Part shown: positions 1-8,417 of the stretch, piece by piece
Layout of the letters: each line of letters begins with the position of its first letter
Numbering within the stretch: the first letter of the stretch is position 1
Source of the DNA: Actinomadura barringtoniae
GTDB lineage: Bacteria; Actinomycetota; Actinomycetes; Streptosporangiales; Streptosporangiaceae
Assembly: GCF_017573505.1 (NCBI RefSeq)
Contig: NZ_JAGEOJ010000020.1
Span: 62,001 to 126,000, forward strand
Reading direction: 5' to 3'
Length of the DNA: 64,000 bases
The notes under the pieces: model-generated
What the model was told of the DNA's origin: nothing
The model's database searches: none
Seen by the model: the letters and a program-made list of their open reading frames with translations, nothing else
Position numbers and translations under genes: made by a program

Positions 1-1
1 C

Positions 2-1549
2 GGGCTGCTCACCTCGGCCGGGTTCGCGGCCGCGTCGCTGTTCATCGTCAACACCGACGCCGACGACGCGTTCTTCGTGTCCCGGTCGGTCGCGACGGCG
101 GCGGAGGGGCGGATCCCGTTCCACGACGTGATCTTCTCCAGCGGCGACTTCGGGCCGGTCGCGGGCGAGCCACCGGTCTCCTCGGTCGAGGTCCTGTCGG
201 GCGCGATGGCGCGGTTCACCGGGCTGGCGGCGCCCTCGTTCCTCTGGTTCGTGACCCTGCCCGTCATCACGTTCATCGCGGTCTGGTCGATGTGGCGGCT
301 CGTGCGGGCCTGGGCGCCGCGCCGGGTGATCCTGTGCTTCGTGACCGCCGCGGTGTTCCTGCTCTGGACGGGCGGCAGCGGCGCCTCGATCGGCGCGTTC
401 CACCTGCTGCGCATGTGGCAGGGCAAGGCGATGCTGGTGTCGGCCCTGATCCCGCTGCTGTACGTCTATTTCACGCGGCTGGCGGAGCGGCGTACGGCGA
501 CGTCGCTGCTGATGGTGTTCGCGGCCGGGATCGTCGCCACCGGCATGACCTCGACGGCCGCGTTCGTGCTGCCGCTGGTCACCGCCGCTGCCGTCGCGCC
601 GCTGGTCCTCACCGGCCGGATCCGTACCGGCGCCGCCGCCTGCCTGGCGATGGCCTACCCGCTGGGCGCGGGCGTGCTGGTGAAGGTGTTCCACGACAAC
701 ACCGAGGTGATCGGCAAGACCCGTGACGCGCCGTCGAGTTTCGGGATGGTGCTGCTCGCGGGCGTTCCGGCCCTGGCGGCGGGATGCGGGCTGTGGCTGG
801 CGCCCTGGCTGGCCCGGCGGGGCGTGCCCGCGCTCTTCGTCACCGGGATCGCCGTCCTGCTGTCGGTGCTGTTCGTCGGGGACGTCCTGAAGTCCATCGG
901 CGAGACCATGCACACCGGCCAGGTGATGTGGCGGGCGATCTGGATCGCGCCCGTCCCGGTGCTGGTCGGACTCCTCGCCGCCGTGCCGCTGCCGCTGAAG
1001 TGGATGCGGCCCGTCTGGGTACGGGCCTCGTTCGGGATCGTGCCGGCGGCCGCACTGTGCACGACGATGATCATCGGCGGCATCCCGCTGTGGTCGTCGC
1101 GCTCCGGATCGTCGGTCGAGAGCGCCCCTTCGTGGAAGGCCGATCCGGACGAGCTCAAGACCTCGCAGGAGGTCGTGCGGATGGCCGAGGCCAGGGGCGG
1201 CCGGTTCGTGCTCATGCCGTTCCTCTACATGCGGACCGTGCCGCAGTTCTCGGCGCGCGTGCACGCGGTCAACCCCAACGACCACTACCTGGAGATGCTG
1301 CCCGCGCCCAGGCAGTACATCGACGACCGGCTGCTGCTGACGCGCCTGGCCAGGGGCGCCCCGAAGCCGACCAAGCCCGAGTCCCGCGACACTCTCCAGC
1401 GGGTCGGCGTCACGGTCGCCTGCGTGTTCCCCGCCGACGCGGCCGGGCTGCGGCGGCTGAAGTACGCGGGCTACACCGGTAACACCAATGTCGGGCTTCT
1501 CGTCTGCGCGTTCCCGGGCGGCCTTCACGGGCGGCCGATCACGCCCTGA
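2..1549 (+). CDS. Polytopic membrane protein, 5'-truncated by the window edge
   Basis: The reading frame is open from base 2, so the gene begins upstream. An internal GTG at 77 exists, but the residues before it (ending in DADDAFFV) read as genuine protein. About 515 residues are visible: roughly ten hydrophobic helices (for example around SFLWFVTLPVITFIAVW), then a C-terminal soluble part of about 150 residues, probably extracytoplasmic. The layout resembles actinobacterial uncharacterised polytopic proteins of the DUF6077 or GT-C-like kind, which act in the plasma membrane. I see no decisive catalytic motif and do not assign a reaction. It ends 85 bp before the next gene on the same strand. 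Confidence 0.75.
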   Translation, partial: GLLTSAGFAAASLFIVNTDADDAFFVSRSVATAAEGRIPFHDVIFSSGDFGPVAGEPPVSSVEVLSGAMARFTGLAAPSFLWFVTLPVITFIAVWSMWRLVRAWAPRRVILCFVTAAVFLLWTGGSGASIGAFHLLRMWQGKAMLVSALIPLLYVYFTRLAERRTATSLLMVFAAGIVATGMTSTAAFVLPLVTAAAVAPLVLTGRIRTGAAACLAMAYPLGAGVLVKVFHDNTEVIGKTRDAPSSFGMVLLAGVPALAAGCGLWLAPWLARRGVPALFVTGIAVLLSVLFVGDVLKSIGETMHTGQVMWRAIWIAPVPVLVGLLAAVPLPLKWMRPVWVRASFGIVPAAALCTTMIIGGIPLWSSRSGSSVESAPSWKADPDELKTSQEVVRMAEARGGRFVLMPFLYMRTVPQFSARVHAVNPNDHYLEMLPAPRQYIDDRLLLTRLARGAPKPTKPESRDTLQRVGVTVACVFPADAAGLRRLKYAGYTGNTNVGLLVCAFPGGLHGRPITP

Positions 1550-1634
1550 CGCACGACCGAAAAGCTTTCTCCGTTTTGAAGGCGATTGTCGGGGCATCGG
1601 CGGTGGGTCCGTCCACAGACCTACGGAGGCTGAC

Positions 1635-2192
1635 ATGCCGACCGCCATCATGGTCGTCATCGCCGTCGTGATCGTCGCGATCCTCGTCGCCGTCGGCTAC
1701 CTGGCCTGGAACCAGGTCCGCAGCCAGCGGCTGCGGAGCCGTTTCGGCCCCGAATACGATCGCGCCGTCGAGCGGCACGGCGGCCGGGGCGCCGCCGAGA
1801 AGGAACTTCGCTCGCGCGAGCAGCGGCACCAGGAGCTGGACCTGCACGACCTGCCGGACGAGCAGCGCGAGCTCTACCGCGAGCAGTGGGTGCACGTTCA
1901 GGAGCGGTTCGTAGACACCCCGGAGGGCGCGCTGGAGGAGGCCGACCGGCTCGTCCTGGTGGTGATGGGCCAGCGCGGCTACCCGACCGGGGGGTTCGAG
2001 GAACGCGCCGCGCACCTGTCGGTCGAGCACGGCCGCACGCTCGACCACTACCGGCGGGGGCACGACATCAGTTCTCGTGCCGCGGGCAAGGAGGCCTCGA
2101 CCGAGGACATGCGGCAGGCCATGGTGCACTACCGCGCGCTCTTCGAGGACCTCCTCGCCGTTCCCGTCGAAGACCGGAACCCGAGGAGCTGA
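1635..2192 (+). CDS. Membrane-anchored protein of unknown function
   Basis: This 185-residue protein starts at an ATG with a GGAGG site about 5 bp upstream, which decides the start over longer in-frame readings. Residues 3-24 form one strong transmembrane helix (IMVVIAVVIVAILVAVGYLA). A charged, helical, probably cytoplasmic domain follows. The C-terminal part (WVHVQERFVDTPEGALEEAD, later YRALFEDLL) is recognisably similar to the C-terminal domain of the next gene (RWSEVQAGFIDDPAGSVQRA, later YREFVDRML). The two genes are 6 bp apart and probably co-transcribed, so they look like paralogues from a local duplication. Function unknown. Confidence 0.8.
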   Translation: MPTAIMVVIAVVIVAILVAVGYLAWNQVRSQRLRSRFGPEYDRAVERHGGRGAAEKELRSREQRHQELDLHDLPDEQRELYREQWVHVQERFVDTPEGALEEADRLVLVVMGQRGYPTGGFEERAAHLSVEHGRTLDHYRRGHDISSRAAGKEASTEDMRQAMVHYRALFEDLLAVPVEDRNPRS

Positions 2193-2198
2193 CCTGGG

Positions 2199-2759
2199 AT
2201 GAAGAACCAGAACAACGAGGACGTGCGCGTCGCGGGCCCCGAGCCCGAAGCCGCGCCCGCACCCGCTGCTGAAGCCATGCCCGCGTCTGAAGCCGGGCCT
2301 GAACGGGAAGCCGCTCCTGAAACCGTGCCTGAGCCTAAGACCATGCCCGCACCCGCGTCTGAAGCCCCGCTTGAAGCCGTCCCTGAGCCGGAGCTTGAAC
2401 GCGAGCCGGGGCTTGAGCCCGAGCACGAGTCCGAGGTGGCGACCGGCTTCCCGCCCGCCTCGCCGTATGCGGCCGCGGACACCCAGCCCGATTTCGAGCC
2501 GTTCGAGCAGCTCATCGCGAGCGCCGACGCCGACCGGCTGCGCAGGCGGTGGAGCGAGGTCCAGGCCGGGTTCATCGACGATCCGGCGGGCTCGGTCCAG
2601 CGGGCCGACGAGCTCGCCGGCGAGATCGTGAACGCGCTCGGCCAGGCCATCGCCGAGCGCAAGCGTTCGCTGGACGACCACGGGCGGGACGACACCGAGC
2701 AGCTGCGGCTGACGCTGCGCGCCTACCGCGAGTTCGTCGACCGGATGCTGGCCGCCTAG
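2199..2759 (+). CDS. Protein with Glu/Pro repeat tail and paralogous C-terminal domain
   Basis: This 186-residue protein lies 6 bp downstream of the membrane protein. Residues 8-80 are an acidic low-complexity tract of degenerate EPE, PEPE and SEA units, coded by repeated GAAGCC and CCTGAG words. Residues 100-186 are a compact helical domain similar to the C-terminal domain of the upstream gene. There is no signal peptide or transmembrane helix, so it is probably cytoplasmic, perhaps a soluble partner of the upstream protein. It is not a family I can name. A strong hairpin follows at 2806-2839. Confidence 0.75.
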   Translation: MKNQNNEDVRVAGPEPEAAPAPAAEAMPASEAGPEREAAPETVPEPKTMPAPASEAPLEAVPEPELEREPGLEPEHESEVATGFPPASPYAAADTQPDFEPFEQLIASADADRLRRRWSEVQAGFIDDPAGSVQRADELAGEIVNALGQAIAERKRSLDDHGRDDTEQLRLTLRAYREFVDRMLAA

Positions 2760-2805
2760 CTCCCGGACCCCGGGGCTCCCCGCCGCCTCGCCTCCCGTGG
2801 CGGCG

Positions 2806-2839
2806 TCCGCCCGCCGGTTCCTCGAAACCGGCGGGCGGA
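2806..2839. terminator. Bidirectional hairpin terminator
   Basis: A perfect 14-bp stem (TCCGCCCGCCGGTT with AACCGGCGGGCGGA) closes a 6-nt loop. It lies between two convergent genes ending at 2759 and 2862, so it can serve both. There is no clear T-tract, as is common in actinomycetes. Confidence 0.8.
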
Positions 2840-2861
2840 TCCCTCTGTCAGACGTCGGCCG

Positions 2862-4286
2862 TCAGCCGTTCAGGAACTTGATGACGGCGTCGCGGCCTTG
2901 GTGGCCGAGCTCGCGGTTCTGGATCGAGTGCGAGGCGCCCTTGACGACGACCAGCTGACCGCGCGGGGTGTAGCCCAGCTCTTCCTTGGCCCACTCGAGC
3001 GGCGTCGACAGGTCGCGGTCACCGTTCACCAGCAGCGTCGGGACGGCGGGCAGCCGCTCGGGCGGCTCGGCGGAATGCTGCGAACGCGGCCAGCTGAGGC
3101 ACTCGGTCATGAACCCGTTCCCGACCGCGGTCTTCGTGGTGAACGGCCAGGTCGCCTTGGCCGGGAGCTTCCGGAGAACCCGGTCGACGGCAGGCCAGCG
3201 CTTCGCCACCGGGGATTCCGAGGTGCCCCAGGGGAACTGCCCGTCGCCGCAGATGGTCGCGATGTGCAGGCCCGAGCTGTAGCCGGTGACCGGGTCGCCG
3301 CCGGAGTCGAGCAGCTTGAGCATCTGGTCGAGCCTGGTCGGGTCGCCTCCGCGTGCCGCGTGGATCGCGCCGACCGGGTCGCCCGAGCCCGCGGGCAGGC
3401 CGGCCGGGTTCGGGTTGCGGTAGGTCGGGTCGAGGAACTCGTACGAGACCAGCATGTCCCAGACCAGCACGCTGTCGGTGCGGTGGCGGGCGATCCAGGC
3501 CAGGTCCTGTGCCGGGTCGAAGCCGCACGCGGGCGCGGTCTTGCACGCGTCTCGCAGTACGCGCGCGGTGGCGCGGAGCCCGGTGAGGTAGAGCATGTCG
3601 TCGTTCTGCGGGTCGGTGTGCGGGAGCACGGAGTCGAGCACGAGCTTGTCGGTGTTGCCCGGGTGCGCCGCGGCGTAGCGGGCGGCGGTGAACGTGCCGT
3701 AGGAGACGCCGTCCAGCGTCCACTTGTGCACGCCGAGCGCCTGCCGGAACATGTCCAGGTCACCGGTGGTCTGCTCGCTGGTGAAGTAGTTGCGCTTGTC
3801 GCCGAGGATGTTCGCGCACTCGGCGATGGCGTCCTTGCTCGGCGGCTCGATGTCGGAGCTGCCGACCTCGGCCTGCAACTTCGGGCAGTTCAGCGCGCCG
3901 AACTCGCCGGTGCCGCGCTGGTCGATCACCACGAACCGGTAGTTCTTCGCCAGCTCGGGCAGCCGCTGGGTCGCGATGCGGGTGGCGAACGGGACGCCGG
4001 GCTGGCCGGGACCGCCGGTCAGGAACACCAGGGTGCCCTTGGGCGCGGACGCGTTGTCGGCCGTGGCGACCTGCAGCTTGAGCTCCCCCTTGCCGTGGCC
4101 GCGGTGGTCGAGCGGCACGGTGAGGAAGGAGCAGGTGAAGCCCGGCTGACCGGCACAGGGGTGCGAGTCGGTGAGCGTGGGCGGTGGCTTGACCGAAGGC
4201 GCCGTGGGAGCCGCGGCCGCAGCCGCCCCGCCGGATGAGGCGAGAGCGAGGGTGAGCGCGAATACCGCTGTGAGACGTGGTCGCAT
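2862..4286 (-). CDS. Secreted alpha/beta hydrolase, tripeptidyl-aminopeptidase (S33) type
   Basis: A 474-residue exported hydrolase. I start it at MRPRLTAVFALTLALASS, a typical signal peptide; an in-frame ATG four codons upstream is possible. It carries the oxyanion segment LTGGPGQPG, the nucleophile elbow GVSYGTF (Ser), the acid NGDRDLSTP (Asp) and the base GASHS (His) near the C terminus. This is the complete triad of the S33 peptidase family related to Streptomyces SlpD/SlpE tripeptidyl aminopeptidases. Expected action is removal of short N-terminal peptides outside the cell; the exact substrate is unknown. It is divergent from the next gene, with a shared 188-bp upstream region. Confidence 0.85.
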   Translation of the reverse strand: MRPRLTAVFALTLALASSGGAAAAAAPTAPSVKPPPTLTDSHPCAGQPGFTCSFLTVPLDHRGHGKGELKLQVATADNASAPKGTLVFLTGGPGQPGVPFATRIATQRLPELAKNYRFVVIDQRGTGEFGALNCPKLQAEVGSSDIEPPSKDAIAECANILGDKRNYFTSEQTTGDLDMFRQALGVHKWTLDGVSYGTFTAARYAAAHPGNTDKLVLDSVLPHTDPQNDDMLYLTGLRATARVLRDACKTAPACGFDPAQDLAWIARHRTDSVLVWDMLVSYEFLDPTYRNPNPAGLPAGSGDPVGAIHAARGGDPTRLDQMLKLLDSGGDPVTGYSSGLHIATICGDGQFPWGTSESPVAKRWPAVDRVLRKLPAKATWPFTTKTAVGNGFMTECLSWPRSQHSAEPPERLPAVPTLLVNGDRDLSTPLEWAKEELGYTPRGQLVVVKGASHSIQNRELGHQGRDAVIKFLNG

Positions 4287-4474
4287 GGAGCAGATCATTC
4301 ATGGCCGGGCCGCTTTCGTCCGCCCGAACCGCCGGTTTCGGCCACGGCCCGGTCCGGCCGTGACGCCTTTCGACGGCGCCGGCCTCGGCCACGCCCGATG
4401 CGAAGCGTGAACACGGCGTCGCGGAAGGCTAGCGTTCATAGGCCGTTCACAGGCGGCACGATCGGGGGGATCAC

Positions 4475-5047
4475 ATGCGCAGCTTCGCCGTTCCGTCCGG
4501 TGTCATCGCACCGGCCGTTCTCATCACACCGGGCGTTCTGGTCGCCACGGGCCTGGCCACCGCGCCGGACACGCTCGTCGCGCCGGCCGCCGCGGTCGCC
4601 GCACCGGCCTTCGCACCGGTCGCCGCACGGGCCTCCGCACCGGCGGCCGCTGTCGCCGCGGCCGGTCCGAAATTCGACGAGGAGCTGGCGATCACGGGGC
4701 GGGCCAATCACCGGCGTCCCGTTCCGGGCGAGACGCAGACCGTGCGGTGGGTCCTGCACAACCTCGGCTCGCACACCATCGAACGCGCGCGGCTGGACAC
4801 CGCCGTGCCGCGCGGCTGGGTGCTGAAGGACGCGAACGGCTGCGAGGCGGAGGGCCGGGTGCTGCACTGCTCGCGCGGGCCGCTGCGTTCGGGGGCGCGG
4901 GCGACGATCCGGGTGCGGATGAACGTTCCCCGGCATCCGAGGCTCGGGCGCGTGTGGGTGTGGGCGTCGACCAGGTTCCAGGCGGGCGGCCCTGACCGGC
5001 GCGGACCCGACGCGGCGCTGCGGCTGGTCGTCGTCCGGCATCGCTGA
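4475..5047 (+). CDS. Secreted protein with one DUF11-like domain
   Basis: A 190-residue exported protein with a GGGGGG ribosome site just before the ATG. The N terminus is hydrophobic and Ala/Pro-rich (residues 1-65). The following domain has the layout of DUF11-type immunoglobulin-like repeats found in actinobacterial surface proteins: VRWVLHNLGSHTIERARLDT, a GW.L...GC core, a conserved pair of cysteines (DANGCEAEG and LHCSRGPL) that may form a disulfide, and a final strand RATIRVRMNVP. There is no LPXTG or transmembrane anchor, so it is probably released. Function unknown. Confidence 0.7.
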   Translation: MRSFAVPSGVIAPAVLITPGVLVATGLATAPDTLVAPAAAVAAPAFAPVAARASAPAAAVAAAGPKFDEELAITGRANHRRPVPGETQTVRWVLHNLGSHTIERARLDTAVPRGWVLKDANGCEAEGRVLHCSRGPLRSGARATIRVRMNVPRHPRLGRVWVWASTRFQAGGPDRRGPDAALRLVVVRHR

Positions 5048-5107
5048 GGTCGCTTCGGGACCGGCCCGGGAGGCCCCCGGGGTGGTCCCGCGACGCCTCC
5101 GGGGTGA

Positions 5108-5128
5108 ATACTGAATCTCGTTCGGTAT
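5108..5128. promoter_or_regulatory. Inverted repeat, candidate TetR-type operator
   Basis: ATACTGAA and TTCGGTAT form an 8-bp inverted repeat with one mismatch around a 5-bp spacer (TCTCG). It lies 24 bp upstream of the aldehyde dehydrogenase start, where a repressor would block transcription. Size and composition resemble TetR-family operators. No TetR gene lies in this window, so the regulator is unknown. Confidence 0.45.
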
Positions 5129-5152
5129 GCGCTGCGAAGTGGAGGCTCAACG

Positions 5153-6559
5153 GTGACCGACTTCACGATGACCATCGACGGACAGGCCGTCCAGACGACG
5201 GGCACGTTCGGCGTGGTCAACCCCGCGACCGGTGAGGTGGCCGAGCAGGCGCCCGACGCCTCCCGCGAACAGCTCGACCAGGCGATGGCCGCCGCCGCGG
5301 CGGCGCTGCCCGAGTGGCGCCGCGACGAGCCCGCCCGCCGCAAGGCGCTGCAGGCCGCCGCCGACCTGATGTTCGCCCGGTCCGAGGAGATCGGCCGGAT
5401 CCTGACTCTCGAACAGGGCAAGCCGCTCGGCGACGCGACGATGGAGGTCATCGGCGCCGGCGTCTGGCTCAAGTACTTCGCCGACCTGGAGCTGCCCCGC
5501 GAGGTCATCCAGGACGACGACGCCGCGTTCGTCGAGGTGGTGCGGCGGCCGATGGGCGTCGTCGCGGCCATCACGCCGTGGAACTACCCGCTGCTGCTGG
5601 CCATCTGGAAGCTCGCCCCGGCGCTGCTGGCGGGCAACACCATGGTCCTCAAGCCCTCCCCGTTCACCCCGCTGTCCAGCCTGAAGCTCGGCGAGGTGCT
5701 GCGCGAGGTGCTGCCTCCGGGCGTGCTGAACGTGGTCACCGGCGGCGACGGCCTCGGCGCCTGGATGACCTCCCACGACGTACCGCGCAAGATCAGCTTC
5801 ACCGGCAGCGTCGCGACCGGCAAGCGCGTCGCCGCGGCCGCCGCGCCGGACCTGAAGCGCGTGACGCTGGAGCTCGGCGGCAACGACCCGGCGATCCTGC
5901 TCGACGACGCCGACCCCGCCGCGGTCGCCGACAAGCTGTTCGGCGCCGCATTCATGAACAACGGGCAGGTCTGCTCGGCGATCAAGCGCGTGTACGTGCC
6001 CGAGTCGCTCTACGGCGACGTGGTGGAGGCGCTGGCGGCCAAGGCGAGCGCGGCCAAGGTCGGCGACGGCTTCGCCGAGGGCGTGCAGTTCGGGCCGGTC
6101 AACAACAAGCCGCAGTACGAGCGCGTCTCGGAGCTGGTCGCCGACGCGCTGGCCGGAGGCGCCCGTGCCGCCGCGGGCGGCAAGCCGATCGACGGGCCCG
6201 GCTATTTCTTCGAGCCGACGATCCTCGCCGACATCTCCGACGGCGCGCGCATCGTGGACGAGGAGCAGTTCGGCCCGGCGCTGCCCATCGTGAAGTACAA
6301 CGACCTTGAGGAGGCGATCTCCCGCGCCAACGGCACCCACTTCGGCCTGTCCGGCTCGGTGTGGGGCACCGACGCCGAGCGCGCGAGCGAGGTCGCCGCG
6401 CGCCTGGAGTGCGGCACCGCCTGGGTCAACACCCACCTCGCCCTCGCGCCGCACCAGCCGTTCGGCGGCTTCAAGTGGAGCGGCGTCGGCGTGGAGAACG
6501 GCCCGTGGGGCCTGTACGGCTTCACCGAGCTGCAGGTGGTCCACCGCTCCAAGGCCTGA
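5153..6559 (+). CDS. NAD(P)-dependent aldehyde dehydrogenase
   Basis: A 468-residue cytosolic enzyme of the ALDH superfamily that oxidises an aldehyde to a carboxylate. It has full length and all core motifs: ITPWNYPLLL (cofactor site), KPSPFTP, the GSVATG nucleotide loop, catalytic-base Glu in LELGGND, catalytic Cys in NNGQVCSA, and EEQFGPALPI. The GTG start has GGAGG about 8 bp upstream. It resembles betaine, aminobutyraldehyde or succinate-semialdehyde dehydrogenases, but the substrate cannot be fixed from sequence. It is monocistronic, with a palindromic operator candidate before it and a strong terminator after it. Confidence 0.9.
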   Translation: MTDFTMTIDGQAVQTTGTFGVVNPATGEVAEQAPDASREQLDQAMAAAAAALPEWRRDEPARRKALQAAADLMFARSEEIGRILTLEQGKPLGDATMEVIGAGVWLKYFADLELPREVIQDDDAAFVEVVRRPMGVVAAITPWNYPLLLAIWKLAPALLAGNTMVLKPSPFTPLSSLKLGEVLREVLPPGVLNVVTGGDGLGAWMTSHDVPRKISFTGSVATGKRVAAAAAPDLKRVTLELGGNDPAILLDDADPAAVADKLFGAAFMNNGQVCSAIKRVYVPESLYGDVVEALAAKASAAKVGDGFAEGVQFGPVNNKPQYERVSELVADALAGGARAAAGGKPIDGPGYFFEPTILADISDGARIVDEEQFGPALPIVKYNDLEEAISRANGTHFGLSGSVWGTDAERASEVAARLECGTAWVNTHLALAPHQPFGGFKWSGVGVENGPWGLYGFTELQVVHRSKA

Positions 6560-6570
6560 CCGCGTACGGC

Positions 6571-6604
6571 GAAAGGCCCCGGCGAGTGCCTGCCGGGGCC
6601 TTTC
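6571..6604 (+). terminator. Hairpin terminator
   Basis: A perfect 13-bp stem (GAAAGGCCCCGGC with GCCGGGGCCTTTC) closes an 8-nt loop, 12 bp after the aldehyde dehydrogenase stop codon. Confidence 0.85.
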
Positions 6605-6750
6605 GGCCTGTTCCAGGCCCTTTCGCTGAACGAAAGGTCACGACTTCGAGTCCGGAAAGTGACATGTCAACTACTGGTCGTCGGGCGGATGGTGGGAGAC
6701 TCTCTCCGCGGGGACGTTGAGACGCACATTCGCGACCGTGGAGGGGCCGG

Positions 6751-7503
6751 ATGGAGACGTGGGACGTCATGCGCCAGGACGACCATGGCAACGAGTTCCA
6801 CCTGTCGGCGCACGAGTCACGGATCTCTGCCCTGGCACAGATCCTGGTGATGGAGAGCGGCGTCGTGCACAAGCAGATGTACTGGGTCGCCGGTCCGCCC
6901 GGCCCGTTCCTGCGTACCAACCGGGATCTCTACCTGCACTTCCTGCAACTGGGCCAGGAGGCGCGCGCGGCGTCGTGGTCGCTGTCGGCGTTCCTGCGGT
7001 CGCTGTGGAAGGTGAGCGGCCCGCTGCGAGATCAGGACACGCTGGAGCCGGACGACGTCGCGGCGATGTTCTCGGCCGCCTCGACCACTCCGCCCGTCGA
7101 GTTCGACCCGGACTGGAGCGTCCGTGATCTGTCGCTGCCCGGTGAGGAGCCGGAGGGCTACGGCGACTGGGAACGGGTCGTCCTGTCCCAGCTCGCCGAC
7201 CTTGAGGACTTCCTGAACTCGCCGCCCGGCCCGCAGGCCCGCTTCGGCGTGGACGCCCCGCGCCCGGCGGGATCGGGCCGCCGCGCCACTCCCCCGCGCT
7301 GGTACAACTTCGACCCGGCGACCTACCTGGAGTGCGCGGTGGCGGGGAGCCTGGGCGGCTGGGACGCGGCCGACGGCGCCCGGGTACCGCTGCCCACGGG
7401 CACCTCCGATCCGGCGCCCGCACGGTCGTACGTGCGCAGCCTCGCCACCATGACCTGGGCCGATCTGGCCAAGATCGCGGTATGCGGGCAGATGTACGAA
7501 TAG
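6751..7503 (+). CDS. Conserved-looking hypothetical protein
   Basis: A 250-residue soluble protein with no signal or transmembrane helix. It starts at an ATG after GGAGGGG. The first 60 residues (METWDVMRQDDHGNEFHLSA, then ALAQILVMESGVVHKQMYWV) look compact and conserved, and I have the impression of similar proteins in other actinomycetes, but I cannot name a domain. A proline-rich linker lies near residues 165-190, followed by a final helical segment. It precedes an AraC regulator on the same strand by 34 bp and could be co-transcribed with it. Function unknown. Confidence 0.65.
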   Translation: METWDVMRQDDHGNEFHLSAHESRISALAQILVMESGVVHKQMYWVAGPPGPFLRTNRDLYLHFLQLGQEARAASWSLSAFLRSLWKVSGPLRDQDTLEPDDVAAMFSAASTTPPVEFDPDWSVRDLSLPGEEPEGYGDWERVVLSQLADLEDFLNSPPGPQARFGVDAPRPAGSGRRATPPRWYNFDPATYLECAVAGSLGGWDAADGARVPLPTGTSDPAPARSYVRSLATMTWADLAKIAVCGQMYE

Positions 7504-7537
7504 GCGGTTTGTCGGCCCCTGATGTAAGACTGGCCTT

Positions 7538-8389
7538 GTGACGGCCGTGACGCTGGAGAACAGGGGCGGCTGGGTGCGGGCGAGCCGCCCGCCCCATCCC
7601 GCGCTGCGTCCCTTCCTGGCCTCCTACGAGGGCTACCTGGAGAGCGGCGTGGTCCCCAGCCGCATGCGCACCCTGCCCACCCGCCACACCGTCGTGATCA
7701 TCAGCCTCGGCCCGCCGCTGCGCCTGGCGGTCCCCGACCCCGGCGTCGCCACGACCGACTACGACTCGTTCATCGCGGGCATGCACGACGGGCACGGCAT
7801 GTACACCCATCCTGGCGGGCAGCGGGGCATCCAGCTGGACATCACCCCGCTCGGCTCGTACTCGCTGTTCGGCGTCCCCATGGGAAACCTGGCCAACCAG
7901 GCCGTCGAGCTCGGCACGCTCCTCGGCCCGAGCGCCGACGCGTTCGTCGCCCGGCTGGCCGACACCCCCGACTGGGCCGACCGCTTCGACCTGCTCGACG
8001 ACCTCCTGCTGAGCCGCCTGGAGATCGGCCCCGAGCCCGCGCCCGAGGTCACCCGGGCCTGGCGGCTGCTCTACCGCAGCGGCGGCCGGATGAACGTCGG
8101 CGAGCTGGCCGACGAGGTGGGCTGGAGCCGCAAGCACCTCAACAACCGCTTCCGTGCGCAGGCCGGCCTGTCCCCCAAGGTCATGGCGCGGGTGTTCCGC
8201 TTCACCCGGGCCGTCGACCTGATGACGCACGACCTGCCGAGCTGGGTCGACATCGCCCTGGCCTGCGGCTACTACGACCAGGCCCACTTCAACCGCGAGT
8301 TCAAGGCGATGTCGGGCTGCACGCCCACCGAACTGCACGCCGAGCGAAACGCCGACCTGACCGTCATCCCCGCACCTGCGCCGTCCTGA
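7538..8389 (+). CDS. AraC-family transcriptional regulator
   Basis: A 283-residue DNA-binding protein with a GTG start. Residues 10-160 form a sensor region of the kind common in actinobacterial AraC proteins (RPPHPALRPFLASYEGY at the start). Residues 170-270 are the AraC double helix-turn-helix: MNVGELADEVGWSRKHLNNR, then WVDIALACGYYDQAHFNREF, followed by the family signature KAMSGCTPTEL. It is a cytoplasmic one-component regulator. The ligand and targets are unknown. It is convergent with the next gene, with only 28 bp between them. Confidence 0.88.
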   Translation: MTAVTLENRGGWVRASRPPHPALRPFLASYEGYLESGVVPSRMRTLPTRHTVVIISLGPPLRLAVPDPGVATTDYDSFIAGMHDGHGMYTHPGGQRGIQLDITPLGSYSLFGVPMGNLANQAVELGTLLGPSADAFVARLADTPDWADRFDLLDDLLLSRLEIGPEPAPEVTRAWRLLYRSGGRMNVGELADEVGWSRKHLNNRFRAQAGLSPKVMARVFRFTRAVDLMTHDLPSWVDIALACGYYDQAHFNREFKAMSGCTPTELHAERNADLTVIPAPAPS

Positions 8390-8417
8390 GGGGGCCGGTA
8401 GGCGGTCGATCCGGCTG

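Noticed and set aside
5147..6544. Long minus-strand frame over the aldehyde dehydrogenase
   Set aside because: It is the third-position shadow of a clear aldehyde dehydrogenase gene.
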